The notes: a model not told the origin generated them from the sequence alone. Positions 1-11,743 are shown, counted from the stretch's first letter. The stretch: DNA of 64,000 nt from Cercospora beticola (GCF_033473495.1 NC_088937.1:2914001-2978000), one strand, 5' to 3'. Numbers and translations: made by a program.

Positions 1-498
1 AACTCTGGCATGTCCGAGCTCCACGAGATTGCTGACGATCTTTGCTGCACCATCGCCGTAACGTTCGGCCGCGAGGGCTGTTATGAGGGAAGCACGTATC
101 GATCGAGCCGGGTTGCGCCAGTCGGCGTGGTAGTATGTCGGGCCATCTTCGAGCTGGTGGTAGAGGACGATGTGTTGTTGCAAGAGGACGACGAGGGCCT
201 GGCGCATCTGCCGGGCGGTGATGTGCGGGAACTCGCGACGCAGTTCATGGAGGGTGCGGCGGCCCTTCTGGGCGAGGGTCGAGAAGATTTGCTTTGCGGG
301 CGGTTAGCGGACAAGCCTGCGACGAGACATTGCGCGGGCGCTGGCATACGGAGGCGAGCTTGCCGCAGGAGTCGTTGACCACGAGGGTGCACAGTTCTTG
401 GAGTCGCTGCGTGGTGGGCGTTGTCAGTCACATTCCGCAGCAGCAGCAAGAGCGAGTGGCTTGCGGCGGCGGTCGTCGACTATGTATACCTTGCTCAT
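1..498 (-). CDS. RPC82: RNA polymerase III subunit RPC82 (C82/RPC3), N-terminal part
   Basis: The gene runs off the left edge, so only about 119 N-terminal codons are present. C82 belongs to the Pol III-specific C82/C34/C31 subcomplex needed for promoter opening in the nucleus. The reading is assembled from exon 1 (498-490, only ATG AGC AAG), intron 489-407 (GTATAC donor, CTGAC branch, CAG acceptor), exon 2 (406-350), intron 349-292 (GTATGC donor, GCTAAC branch, AAG acceptor) and exon 3 (291 to the edge). The product shows LCTLVVNDSCGKLAS, then ITARQMRQALVVLLQQH and YYHADW, the pattern of the first RPC82 winged-helix domain. The very short first exon is odd but is backed by good splice signals and by the frame. 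It is divergent from QCR2. Confidence 0.8.
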
Positions 499-1033
499 GG
501 TGGACGATGGAACTCTGAGGACCTCTCACGTCGTCAGAGTTGCGTGTTGCTACCGACGATGTCTTTGCATTTGCGCGACGAGGGATCTCGCTCGTCGTCA
601 GAGGCAGCGGTTATGACTGCGCAGTAAGTCTTCGCGAAGTTCGTCGTAGGCTGGTGGGTGACCGTCTCCAGCAGTGCGGGCACAAAAGATTCATCCGCAC
701 GGGCGCTGCCGAGTCGACTGACGGTGGTTGGCAGATTTCGTGGCAGGCATGAACAGTCAATTCACTTGGAGATTGCACACAACAGCTCCTCACTTATATA
801 GTCCATAACAGTCAATAGAAACTCAACAATCATTCAGTGCTATTGTCGAACGCAAAGTGTACGACGATTGTGCGCCCACGGCTATGTGCAGCCGGACCAC
901 GACTTTCCTTGCTTACCTATTCGGCCGACCTGACGTCTCGGAATACTTTGAGCTTTTGCAGAGGCCGACCAACGTCAACAACCCATTGCACCCTCCCCAC
1001 CGCCGACACCACCCGCGAGGGCCCATCACCACC
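499..1033. other. Intergenic, divergent promoter region RPC82/QCR2
   Basis: This 535-bp stretch separates two divergent housekeeping genes. Short overlapping open frames on both strands carry no recognisable domain. I see no RNA gene or repeat; it probably holds both promoters. Confidence 0.6.
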
Positions 1034-2514
1034 ATGATCGCGCGCTCTGCTATCTCCCGGCAGGCTCAGCGTGCTGTCCGGCAATCATGGACCCAGTCTA
1101 CTAGGGGCTACGCCGCTGCCTCCGGTTCTTTCCAATACCAGACTGCCGACTCCAATGGCATCAAGATCGCGAGCAGAGATATCGCCGGCCCCGTCTCCAC
1201 CGTCGCCCTTGTTTCCCGAGCTGGTACTAGATACGAGACCTGGCCTGGTCTTGCAGAGGCGCTGGACCGATACGCGTTTAGGGTGAGATGAGGACTGTTG
1301 GGATATCGAAGAGGAGAGTGCTGATGAGGACATGTACAGAGCACCGAGCGACGATCGACTCTCCGGATACAGCGCGAGTCGGAACTGTTGGGCGCTGAGC
1401 TGCAGAGCTGGCACGGCCGCGAGAACCTCGTGGTTGGCGCTAAGTTCTTGCGCGATGACCTCCCATATTTCCTCGAGCTCCTGGCTGAGGTCGCGACTTT
1501 GACCAAGTTCCAGCGTGAGTGCATATCACGAATTGGGAAGGAGACAGGGTACCGCAGAATTGACACCTCATAGCACACGTTATTCACGAGGAGATCCAGC
1601 CACTCGCCGAGATGAATGTCAAGAAGCACCTCGCAAACACTGTTGCTCTTGCTACCGAAAGCGCCCACGGTCTAGCCTTCCACCGCGGCCTTGGCGTACC
1701 CGTCGTCCCAACCTCTTCTGCCGCTATCAGGAAATACGTCGACGAGGGCACTCTGAGCGACTACGCTCAACAGGCATTCTCCAAGCCAAACTTCGCCATT
1801 GTGGGTAACGGTGTTGAGTCGGGAGAGTTCCAGAAGTGGGTTGGCGAGTTCTTCTCAGACGTTGGAGACTCACCTGCTGGTGCTCTCAAGACTGAGCAGG
1901 CCAAGTACTACGGTGGTGAGGAGCGCATTGCTCACGGCTCTGGCAACACCCTCGTCCTTGGTTTCCCAGGATCAAGCTCTGCTACCGGCGCTTTCTACAA
2001 GTCCGAGATCGCAGTCCTCGCTGCCCTTCTCGGCGGCGAGTCCAGCATCAAGTGGACTCCTGGTTTCTCTCTTTTGGCCAAGGCTAAGGCCGACACACCA
2101 CTCCTCAAGGTCTCCACCAAGTCACATATCTACACTGACGCCGGTCTTCTGACCGTGACCCTCGATGGAACTACCCGCGATATCAACCAGACTGCACCAA
2201 AGGTCGTTGAGGCACTGAAGGCCGTTGCCGCAGGTGTCAACTCCGAGGACCTCCAGAAGGCCAAGGCTCTGGCCAAATTCAAGGAGCTCGAGTACGGCGC
2301 ATCAACACAAGCTGGCATTGAGCTCACTGGTGCTGGCCTTGTCCGCGATGGCAAGCCATACCAGATTGACAGCGTTGCATCAGCGATCGATGGCGTCACA
2401 GCAGAGAAGGTGCAACAAGTCGCTAAGGAGGCTCTTGAGAACAAGGCTTCCGTAAGTGCTGTTGGAGACCTTTATGCTCTGCCTTATGCTGAAGAGTTGG
2501 GACTTCGTGTGTAA
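1034..2514 (+). CDS. QCR2: Ubiquinol-cytochrome c reductase core protein 2 (complex III)
   Basis: This is the core 2 subunit of mitochondrial complex III, an M16 peptidase-like protein of the inner membrane that is structural rather than proteolytic. Exons are 1034-1282, 1340-1514 and 1574-2514, with introns GTGAGA...CAG (57 nt) and GTGAGT...TAG (59 nt). The product is about 454 residues, the usual family length. The start MIARSAISRQAQRAVRQSW is a basic mitochondrial presequence. Family landmarks include RAGTRYETWPGLAEALDR, RRSTLRIQRESELLGAEL, LRDDLPYFLELLAEV and SAHGLAFHRGLG. The zinc-binding HxxEH of active M16 peptidases is absent, as expected for core 2. ATP15 follows 289 bp downstream on the same strand, so two oxidative phosphorylation genes are neighbours. 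Confidence 0.93.
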
Positions 2515-2673
2515 ATATCCTGTCATCGAACAAAGTTTCCTTGCGAATTCAGGCGCACATAGTGAGCTGTAACAATATATGAAAGTTTCATGTCTTTCTT
2601 TTCACTGTGATTTGTGCTGTTTGCTCGAAGTTGTTGACTTGGTCGTGTCTTGAAACGCTCAGTTTGGGCAAAT

Positions 2674-2679
2674 CACGTG
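2674..2679. promoter_or_regulatory. CACGTG E-box (TCACGTG) upstream of ATP15
   Basis: A palindromic CACGTG preceded by T lies about 125 bp before the ATP15 start. TCACGTG is the core bound by Cbf1/Pho4-type bHLH factors in fungi. Its role here is inferred from position only. Confidence 0.25.
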
Positions 2680-2803
2680 TTCTCGCCAAAGCTTCTTCGA
2701 CCTTTCAACGACAGCTTGTCCGAGTTATGCCGAAGCACCATTGAAGACTGAACACCACACCACACCTCGCACCTCAACACACAGCACATCAAACTCCGAC
2801 ACA

Positions 2804-3295
2804 ATGGTCTTCGCGTGGAAAGCTGCGGGTATCACGTATGTCCCGTCGTCCTAGACCTCGTCTGCTCCTGCCGCGCGCAGGGCGACATACTCCTGGAACG
2901 TACGACTGCTAACGCTATCTGCGCTCGAAACAGCTACAACCGCTACATCGCCGTCGCTTCGCGCGTCGTCCGCCGCTCGTTGAAGGAGGAGAAGAGGTTG
3001 CAGGCCGAGCGCCGAGGAGAGATGGACTTGAGGTTTGCCAAGTGGGAGGTGAGTTGAACGACTAGGCACGGCTGCGGGAAGAGGATGGGGAAGGAGAAAT
3101 TGAGGAGACAAGAAAGAGGAGGAGCATGAAGAATGGACGGATCGCTTCTCAGAGAGGCGAGAGAAGGAATAGAACTGGGTATGGAAGTGGACATATGCTA
3201 ACGAGAGACTTTGTTCGCAGAACGGCAAGCAGCAGGAGATGAAGAATGTTGCCGACGCCAATGCTGAAGCTTCAGCGCAGCAGGCATCGCAATAG
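2804..3295 (+). CDS. ATP15: F1F0 ATP synthase subunit epsilon, mitochondrial
   Basis: This small F1 central-stalk subunit stabilises the gamma-delta-epsilon stalk of mitochondrial ATP synthase. Exons are 2804-2835, 2934-3048 and 3221-3295, with introns of 98 and 172 nt that both carry a TGCTAAC branch and a CAG acceptor. The product is 73 residues. It starts MVFAWKAAGITYNRYIAVA, followed by RVVRRSLKEEKRLQAERRG and LRFAKWENGKQ, which is the diagnostic fungal epsilon pattern. No cleavable presequence is expected for this family. A tail of Ala, Gln and Glu ends the protein. Two introns in so small a gene mean exon-blind ORF calling would miss it. Confidence 0.9.
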
Positions 3296-3807
3296 ACAGT
3301 GACGATGGAAGATCGCGAAGTGGCACAGATGTGAGGAGCTGAGACGCAAGGCTCAGAAGGACTGCGTCAGAAGAGACCGCAGAGAGCTGTGAGCTGGACG
3401 AGAGCTTCTATCTCCAGGAACAGAAAAGGACACCTGTAACATCTGTATATAAAGCTGAGGAATCGATGGTTGTGTGCTAATACCTGTCTCATTTGGTGAC
3501 ACTGATTATCACTGCCACTATCCACTGGCGTGATGTTCCTACACATTGTGTAGACATTTGTCGGTAGCATTAGCATGTGTATTGTCGACACGGGCCTAGC
3601 GTAAAGCATAGCGCTAATGGATGTCCACTGAATACGAGCAGAGATGCCTTTTACCACGATCACTTTGAAAGTGACGCCTCACAGACTGGTTGTGCCAAGA
3701 CTTGGTTGGTGGAGCACCTCTGCCAGCGCTTTGACTCCGTCGCAACTGTCTCGCTTTTACAAACAACATGCCAGTCACAAGTTCACGCATGTGCACATGG
3801 TCATAGG
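3296..3807. other. Intergenic between ATP15 and NAA35
   Basis: This 512-bp interval holds the ATP15 3' region and the NAA35 promoter. Short open frames on both strands look random in composition, and I see nothing else. Confidence 0.6.
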
Positions 3808-6407
3808 ATGCCTCTCGAGGATGACGACGATGCACTTGCCAAAGGTAAGGTCAAAGCGAAATACTGGCTCACATCAAGAAAATGTAGAGACTGACTGACC
3901 CCCACTTCAGACCTCTCTGTTCACCCGAACGGGGCACCTGATAACGCCACCGCAGCGACTTCAAGACTGCTCCAAGAAGCACAAGCAATGATGGATCAAC
4001 AGCAACGGCGGCCTTCCGCTTTCGTCAGCCACAGAAGCGTTCAAGATGTCACGTCCAATTTCATTGCTGCAAGTGGCCAGTTGAAGGCGGGCGAGTTGGT
4101 AAAGGATGAGTACTTCACGTTGTTTGAAGCGGTTGGTGCTCTCGAGGTATGCAAGTCATTTCGACATTGCCTCGCGTGTGGCGAGATATTCGCAGGCTGA
4201 CCCAGCCTTGGCAGATCATGGATCCGAAGATGGATAGTGGTTTCGTTGAGCCCACCGACACGTTCGAGCCGGAGTGGAAGGTGATAGATGAGGACGAGAT
4301 AGGTGGCGAAGAAGTGAGTGTTACTGTCGATTTGCGTATATGTCGAAACGTACTGGTCTGACGATTGAGAAGGCCCTGTGGATTATGGACGAGCTTATGA
4401 GGTTGGAGATGCTTTTCCATGAAGGGTGAGTTTCAGCAGAGATCATGTCTGATCGAAACCAAATCGCTAATATTGTCCCACAGATATCCTCTCTCACAGA
4501 ATGTCTTCACTTCATTACACATATTCCGATTGGTTGATCCGGGCAATACTTACCCTTACAATCTGACTTCATCGAAAGGAAATCCTTCTGTCACACAAAG
4601 GATCCTTCGAATATACTGCCTGGCTGTGGTAAAGTCCTGTCAGCTGGTACTCGAATGCATTCAAGCCCAGACGTACTACGAGGAGGAGGATTTCGTGACC
4701 TACCTCTTTGGCAGGGAACTATGCCCTAACATCAGTGTTGACGAGGTCACTCAGTCGCTATCTGATATCATCACTGAAATGCTGGAGGACTGCAAGAAGG
4801 ATCAGAGCGAATTCGAAATCGGGCTCGCAGTGGCCCTTATACAACGACTCGAGATCCGCTACCATCTACTCTGCAGTTTGGAACGGATTCCAGAAAGCGC
4901 AGCAACCGTGTCATACTGGACCCGACTACGAGAACAATTCAACCAGGCTACATCGAACCATACTCTGGGGAAAGCTCTCCCATCTGCGTTCTCGCACAAA
5001 GTGCAACGTCAACTCGCGTCAAGCACACCACCAAGACCAATGCCAGAAATGACATGGGAAGAAGCTCAACAGAAGTGGATTCGTCTATGCGACGATATCC
5101 TTGCTGGGTACAATGTCACAGCATCTGACAACGTCAAGAGTCCTCATCTCCTGCAATCGGCAATCTGGAGCTTCTCAAGTAGGAACCCAGCTCCCAACAC
5201 ATTCGCGCGCGCTAAGCTCCAAGAATTGATCACCTCTGACGAAAAAGTTGCGGAAGATGTATCACATTTCGATCTCATGCTCGCAGATATCCGAGAGCTA
5301 GTGTTGCCCCAAGACCCTCTCGCAGATCCAGCCAGCTTCATGGTAGAGGCGACGCACGATATACGACATCGAACATCTCGAATCCTCGAAGATTTCATGA
5401 TTAAAGCATTCGGCGAATATCTCAACCTCTATCGCGTAATCTGCCAGAACCGTGATAGGATGCGAAGATTATTCACGCAGTCGATCACACTGTTTGACGA
5501 GATGGAGGTCCTTGCGCTCGAGGCTGACGATGAGATCATGAAGATCACTTCTCCCCAAATCGCATCGCCGGAACAGTCTGAGGCATACTATGCAATCTGG
5601 ACCTGGACCAGGATGTACAAGCTGCGTCTGGTTCAATGGAGCATCCAGCTCGGATTTGAGTCCGACTTGTACCAGGATGATGGCGTCTATCAAATGTATG
5701 ATGTGCTCACATCGGTATTTGCACAGATTGAGAAGTCCACTCGAACGAGCATTTTGTCTGCGATGGCACAGGCCAAGAGCAGGAAACGGCATACCTCGCT
5801 CGTGGCGCGAGAGAACAGCATTAGGTGGCTATCAAGTTTGCAGCAAGAAGCACACGCTCAACAGAACCTGGCTGTGGTGCTTGCGACTTTCTGGGAGTTC
5901 CTGTCGAAAGTGGACCTCCTCCCACTGGCCGAACAACGGCCTTATCACAATGAACAACGACAGTATGAGGCGAGAATGAAGCCTTTCATCAAAGTGCAGT
6001 ATCAAGTCATACCGAGCCTTGATGACTTACGAAAGTGCAAATCCAATCGAGCAGCGCATGCTTATAATCCGACAGAACTCCAATCACATTTAGAGGCGAT
6101 AATGGGTTTCTCGAGAAATGCTTCTCATCAGCGGACGATTCTCGAGGAGCTGAAGCAGGTGAGAGATGCGACTCCCAAGGAGGATTCGTTCCGACTCCAG
6201 GAACTCAAGCATCTCGAAGCAACATGCTGGGCGGTTAAGATCGCTCTCGGACAACTTGTCAGTATTTGCAAGAAGGCCGGGAAAGAGCATGAGTCGAGCC
6301 CTCGGCTATCACTGAAGGGAGTGGTGACGGTGACATTGCCCGAGGCCAAAGAGAGGAAGCATGTGTGGTGGGTTGTGCCGAAGATCGTCGAGGTAGACGC
6401 ACCTTGA
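3808..6407 (+). CDS. MAK10: NatC N-terminal acetyltransferase auxiliary subunit Naa35/Mak10
   Basis: This is the large auxiliary subunit of NatC, which anchors the Naa30 catalytic subunit on ribosomes for N-terminal acetylation of Met-hydrophobic starts. Exons are 3808-3844, 3911-4146, 4215-4313, 4373-4425 and 4484-6407, giving about 782 residues. The third exon encodes IMDPKMDSG, matching the family hallmark MDPKMD. It is preceded by DVTSNFIAASGQLKAGELV and followed by LWIMDELMRLEMLFHEG and YPLSQNVFTSLHIF. The long last exon is helical and ends at 6407. The acceptor at 4372 is AAG and could instead be four bases or so upstream, changing one residue. The start in MPLEDDDDALAK is the first in-frame ATG with a good donor after it. 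Confidence 0.88.
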
Positions 6408-7726
6408 TATAATCAATCTGAAGATGAGGAGAAGAGATCTACTCGCAATGATACCGAGATGAAGGTGGCAGTGTGCATGAACACATTGATCGCCCCCATC
6501 CGATGCTTCCTTTCATCTGGTGCTGGAGATCACGGATGGCTGTTCCAGATTGATCCAATGTACGTGCAGCCTGCAGTCAGCTGGGTGCGATCCCAGTGCC
6601 AAGGAGGTATCGTGTTTGGCGCCATATCTGTTCGGCAGGCCTTTCGCCGACCACTCTTGTCATTGCACATGATACCCAACGCCTTGATGAGTGATTCTCT
6701 AACAGCCTCGGTGGTAACACGAACAGATCTCTGTGCACCACGCACGCCATGTTGGTGTTTCATACTAATCACAGTGCTTGTCATCATGTAATGACTCCAC
6801 GGGTTCTTTTCCGATGCCCTACCAGCACAACGGTACGACAGGTAGTGCGATGCTTCGAACAGCCAATTGCTGCGCACAAAATCGCGGCGATCGTGCCGGC
6901 CTATGCGGACGTAGCACAGGTGGTAAGATCAAATCTGCAAGTCCTCGTCAGATGTCGTACGGAAGTGTAGTCCTCGTCATCACGTCACAAGGGAGGAAAT
7001 TCCTGCCTCCAGTGTCTCCATATTCGTCTTCAAAATGATGCATTGATCAGGTTGACGTCTAGCTTCATGCACGTCAGATGCTCGCCACGATCGACATGGA
7101 CGGGCGAAAGCGAAGGAGGATGATCTGGAGCAATCAAGAGGAAAAGAGGCCTGCTCGAAATCGGTGGTGTCGTACAGGGAATGTCGGTCGGGAGCAGATA
7201 CCCCCGTTGGGCTCTAGCCGCTTGTGTTCAGTGCTGCAGTGGAACGAGAACAACGACGCACGGTCGCAAGAAGCTCGATATCCCGAATGTCTCCCAACAT
7301 ATGCATCTGTCACTGAAGGCTTGTAGTAGGAGAAGCCCAATGGCTTGCAACAGGACCGACAGCTGAAGGTCGAATTTGAGTTGAGAAGGTTGCACTGACA
7401 GCTGCTTGACTCGCGGCAATGCCGCACCTTGTCAATCTCTCCCCTCTTCCGAACACCTTCTTCACGCTATATCGCGCCCCCAGCTGATGACTCGGCTAAC
7501 TACTGGGCAAATGACGGGGCTCACATAGATTGAGTCTCAGAACTACGGACTAGACTAGGGCTCGCCAATGGCCGATCGGAACTCCACCTGCTCCTCTCAA
7601 GTCCACTGTGCGATCCCACGCCGTTCTGCTTCGCCCGCCACACGAGCGCATGCGATATCTTGAGCGCGTCTCGCTGTCTTTCAGGACACGAGCTGCGCGT
7701 GCCCGGCTCACACGAAATTTATCAGC
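6408..7726. other. Long intergenic stretch without a supported gene
   Basis: About 1.3 kb lies between NAA35 and the next gene on the same strand. Open frames on both strands stay under about 115 codons, overlap each other and show no domain, signal peptide or convincing splice chain. It may hold a long promoter or a non-coding transcript, but nothing in the bases proves it. Confidence 0.5.
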
Positions 7727-9218
7727 ATGTCGGATGGAAAGGGAGCTTCAGCCGCTATGGCAACGAACACGAGAACAAAGACTACAGCTTCCACGGGAAA
7801 GAAGAAACAGAAGCAGATCGTATGTGTGGACTCGCGTTGCACTCCAGTCTTGAGCAATGACTAATTGTGACTTTCTCTTGCTTTCTTAGGACTTCATTGT
7901 TACAACCAGTGATCCCAACAGTGCAAGCAACCTAGCCAACAAGAAACGCGTACGATCCGTTGCCGCCCTCAAATCATGGCCGGAGCGACGAAAGAAAATA
8001 TTTGAGCAGCTCGAGAATGCTGGTGGAGGACGAGGAGCTTTCGTGCTAGATGACCAAGGAGTTGCGAGAAGGAAGTCGAAAACGCCACCTCAGCATGATG
8101 CTCAATCGTCCGCAGCGCAGCAAGTCTCGCCGCCATCTACCGGGTCAGTGGCGAAGAGGCCAAAGTTCTTTGGTCCACCTTTGCCTGATTCTGCTGCTGC
8201 CGCGAATGCTACGTACGCTTTCAACCCGGATGCTCCTACTTTTGTGCCGATCGCGACATCGACTGCCGGAGATATCTCGACTCAGCTTGATACTGCCTTG
8301 GAGAGCAATGCTGGGAGCAAACCTGGCCAGTCCCTGCAGACCACTTACCAAAACTACTTCACCTCCCTCCTGCCACTACCCGCGCGAGGCTTTGGAACGG
8401 TCACTACTTTTGCCGCCGTCCCTACAACTGTCGCCGATGTATCGACCAGACGGAAGCGCATGGCAGATGGGTCAGAGAAGCCCACGGAGACCGTTAGCGA
8501 TATGACTTTGATCACACCTCCAGCTTCGCCCCAGGCGGACCCCAGTGCAGGAGTGATAGATCCCTTCTACAACTGCCCTGTGACCTACAAGCCTTTGTTC
8601 AACCAGATCTTGCACCATATGATTCATGTTTATGCGCCGAGAGGCTGGCCGGCATTGAAAATCACGGCCCCACAAGGAAAAAATTGGGAATGGTTCATGA
8701 CGCAAAAGTCGCTTGAGGAACCGGCGCTGTTTTACGTACGACTGTTGTTCGGCTCTGGAGACATGATCCGGCTTGGGCTCTTGAGCGCTGAGATCAGATA
8801 CTGGCTGCGATCCGAGGCTATCAAAGCCATCAATGAGGCACTAGGAGATCCTGTCAAGTGCTGTTCAGACGCACTTATTCTTGCAGTGGGCCGCATTGCT
8901 TTGCACGAGCTCATGTATGGAGACAGAGGCGGGTCAAGTTCTGTCCATCGACGTGCTCAGAGACGCATGATCGATATGCGAGGTGGTATGGCGAAGCTTC
9001 CATTCCCGGAGCTGGTCAAACGACTCATGAGATGGTCTGATCGGCTCATGGCTGTGGGAACTGGTACGCCACGTTTACTTGAGGATGATGGACCCAATAC
9101 GAATTTCACTTTGAAGGAGAGTGTCGGAGCCATTGAAGGCTGGGCGCCTCATGAGATACCTGGCGTTCGAAGTAAGATCAAGATCAGTGATTTGGTGAAT
9201 GATGACGATGAGACTTGA
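7727..9218 (+). CDS. Fungal transcription-factor-like protein without a zinc cluster
   Basis: Exons 7727-7819 and 7890-9218 (70-nt intron, GTATGT donor, GACTAAT branch, TAG acceptor) give about 473 residues. The N-terminus has a basic stretch TGKKKQKQI and then DFIVTTSDPNSASN and KKRVRSVAALKSWPERR. This layout is seen in a Pezizomycotina family often mislabelled 'tachykinin family protein'. It combines a short basic N-terminal motif with a C-terminal all-helical region like the fungal-specific transcription factor domain, but no Zn2Cys6 cluster. The C-terminal half (from about residue 225) includes LFNQILHHMIHVYAPRGWPA and DMRGGMAKLPFPELVKR, the 'MRGG' type helix common in those domains. DNA binding is unproven. 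The gene is convergent with the dehydrogenase, with stops 74 bp apart. Confidence 0.6.
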
Positions 9219-9292
9219 TTGTGGAAACCGGAATGCATTCGGGATTTGAAAATGATGTCTGCTTGATCGATATTTGAAGGTGCTGGCATTTA

Positions 9293-10624
9293 TCAGCCAT
9301 CCAGCAACTGGACCTTGACAGCCTTTGCAGCAGGTGTCGATGCCGTGGCAAAAGCCTCTTCGGCTTGCTCCAACTTGTATCGGTGGGTCACCAAAGGTTT
9401 CAAGTCGATCAGTCCTTCTGAGACAAGCATGATCGCCTTTGGATATGTCTCCCGGTATCTTTTGCACCCCGTCAGCAGCCGTGCATCGTGCAAGAATCAT
9501 GCCGGGTGCACGATCGCGGAACTTACTGGTATTGGAACCTGATATCGATCTCACGAAACGAAGCGTGCATGAAAGGGATTTGCTGGAAGTCTTTGCCAAC
9601 TCCGATAATGAAGACTGTTCCGCCGAATCTGGACGCCTGAAAATCTATCAGTGCGGGTCCCAGGCCTGATCGAGGTGCACAACTCACATATATGCCGGAG
9701 TGGATTGAGGTCTCGACACCAGTGCATTCAATCACCAGCTTTGCCTCCTGCCCCAGCACCTTCTTGATGTTCTCGCCAACGGCCTGCGGTTCCTCGCCCA
9801 TCTGCACGTGAACAGTTCTCACCCGAGGCACAAGTTTCTTCGCGAATGCGAGCCGACTCTCATCGAGATCTGTTATGACAATTGGTGCGGCGCCTGCAGC
9901 ATTAGCGCTCAACAGAACAATAATACCAATGGGTCCAGCACCACAAATCACAAGCGGATCGCCCATTCTCACTCCGGAGCGGTCGATCCCGGCAAGAGCC
10001 ACGCTCAGAGGTTCTAGAAGAGCGCCTTCTTCGAAAGACAAGGAATCTGGCAGCTTATGGAGCCAAGCTTCCGGGTGACAATGGTATCGTCGCAGAGTAC
10101 CATTGACTGGCGGAGAAGAGTAGAAGACCTTTTCTGGACAGCCGTGGTATTGTCCCGTTCGGCAAAAGTCGCACGATGGTTTGGAGCATGGGATGCCGCA
10201 TTCGAGCGCGACGCGGTCGCCTAGAGGGCATATCCTTCAGCATGGGACAAATTAATCAAGTCGTGGTGCGGGCAAATTGTTGGATCTTATGCGGCCAATG
10301 ACCACGATCGAATACCTCTCATCGATGTGCAGGCTCTAACAGGACCAACGTACCTATCTTCAAGTTCTTCACTTCATCCCCTACGCCGACGACTTCTCCG
10401 GCACTCTCATGTCCGAGACCTTGAGATCCGGTGATCAAGGAAGATCCAATCTTGCCATGTTTCCAGAAATGCACATCTGAGCCGCAGATTCCTGTTGCGC
10501 GGATGTGGATGAGGCATTCGTTGGGTTTAGGCACAGGAACTGGCTGGTCTAGGATGTGCAGTTCGTGTTCGGGATTCGTGTGGATCGCGATGTTGGGTTG
10601 AAGTGTCGTGGTGGAAGTTGACAT
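9293..10624 (-). CDS. L-arabinitol 4-dehydrogenase-like medium-chain dehydrogenase
   Basis: This zinc-dependent NAD(P)-linked polyol dehydrogenase most resembles fungal L-arabinitol 4-dehydrogenase, which oxidises L-arabinitol to L-xylulose in L-arabinose catabolism. Exons read leftward are 10624-10354, 10220-9688, 9636-9527 and 9458-9293, giving about 359 residues. Catalytic zinc ligands are visible in GICGSDVHFW (Cys47) and GHESAG (His72, Glu73). A Cys-rich structural-zinc lobe follows at CSKPSCDFCRTGQYHGC. ICGAGPIG is the nucleotide-binding glycine motif, and the acidic residue in VITDLDESR favours NAD over NADP. LEPLSVALAG and FIIGVGKDFQQIPFM also fit the LAD family. Sorbitol or xylitol dehydrogenase remains possible. 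The 51-nt intron 9687-9637 is in frame and free of stops. Confidence 0.8.
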
Positions 10625-11113
10625 TGTGAGCAACTGACTTTGTTCAGAAGTTCGTAAGATGGAGAGCGATGGGATCAGTGAGATGCAATCGCGTTCGAGC
10701 TGATTATGTATACTTCACATGCAGTGAGTGGACTGCACGGAGCTCTCTGACCCCTCAATGACATATCATGTACTTCTGCTTGCTTACAGGGAATCTGAAC
10801 TCCGCGTGGAGTTGCACATTCGGCGTCTCGAAACGATCACAGCAGCGGCGAGAGATAATAACGAGTATTGTCGGCATCTCTTACGCCCTACCACAGACAC
10901 GCAGGATAGCGATGTTAGAAAGTTCCCCACTGAACTCCGAAGTCAGGTGCCTACTTTGTCATCCCGCTATCTAATTCCTTCGTGGCGGCATAGCTCGAAT
11001 TGCCTCTTTGGGAAAGACAGGTGGACTGTCGCACTCCGTGCCATCTTAACCGTTTCTTCTACCAAAACAAGCAATCTTTCTCTCCTCTGAAAACCAAATC
11101 GAATACACCCAAG
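10625..11113. other. Intergenic upstream of the dehydrogenase
   Basis: This 489-bp interval is the presumed dehydrogenase promoter. A CCCCAC (GTGGGG on the other strand), matching the CreA consensus SYGGRG, sits near 10925. I see no GGCTAA-type site and no RNA gene. Confidence 0.4.
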
Positions 11114-11593
11114 ATGCCATCAATATCTTCGTGGCGCATACCCACTCTCATCGTCATCATCGCCTGGTTCTCCTTACTGGCCATAATATGTCCAAGGGAA
11201 ACAACACGAGAGCTAATCCTTCGCCGACAAAGCATCAACATCAATGATCCACTCTTGACACGTTCGTTCCCAGCACCATTATACAACTGAGACCAGCCAG
11301 ATGTAATTGAGAAAAGTTACTGCGTTTTCCTTCGCGAAGGCGTTTTGCTTGAAGACCACACTCGCTTAATCGAAGCCAAGACGGTCATGGGGTTGAATCC
11401 GAAGAATGTCTTTTTCGCTGCACATCGTCTTGCTTTGGAGTATTGTGAGAAAGATATATGCTGGAAACGATTAGAGCTGATGATGCGGTGGAATGGGTGG
11501 AGTGTGAGCGGAAAGTGGGAGAAGAGGATTTTTCGGATGAGCTTTAGCTGGAAGCCTGTTATCTGGCCTAATTTTCGTTCGCTGTCACGGTAA
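11114..11593 (+). CDS. Possible small membrane-anchored protein, gene model uncertain
   Basis: I do not recognise this. An ATG at 11114 opens a 58-codon frame with a clear hydrophobic segment (LIVIIAWFSLLAIIC) near its start. A second frame, open from 11291 to the TAA at 11593, is rich in Trp, Lys and Arg and looks protein-like (GLNPKNVFFAAHRLALEYC, WKRLELMMRWNGW). They could be joined by an intron from 11262 to 11300, but at 39 nt with a GTTCGT donor it would be unusually short. An acceptor at 11316 would instead give a short tail. The two frames may also be unrelated. The 3' end overlaps the acidic-tail reading of the opposite-strand F-box gene by 9 bp. Confidence 0.3.
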
Positions 11594-11743
11594 TGGAGAT
11601 ACCTCGTAGTTGTGGTATTCTTGCTCATCGTCATATTCCGGTTCGTTGTCGGATTCCGGTTCATCATCAGACTCTGAATCGTCCTCAGGTTCCTGGTCGA
11701 TATCGGATTCCTCCTCGCTTTCAGATTGTTGCCCATTGCTAAA

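Noticed and set aside
1108..1668. Minus-strand open frame of 186 codons
   Set aside because: It mirrors the QCR2 exons and introns and its composition is that of an antisense frame.
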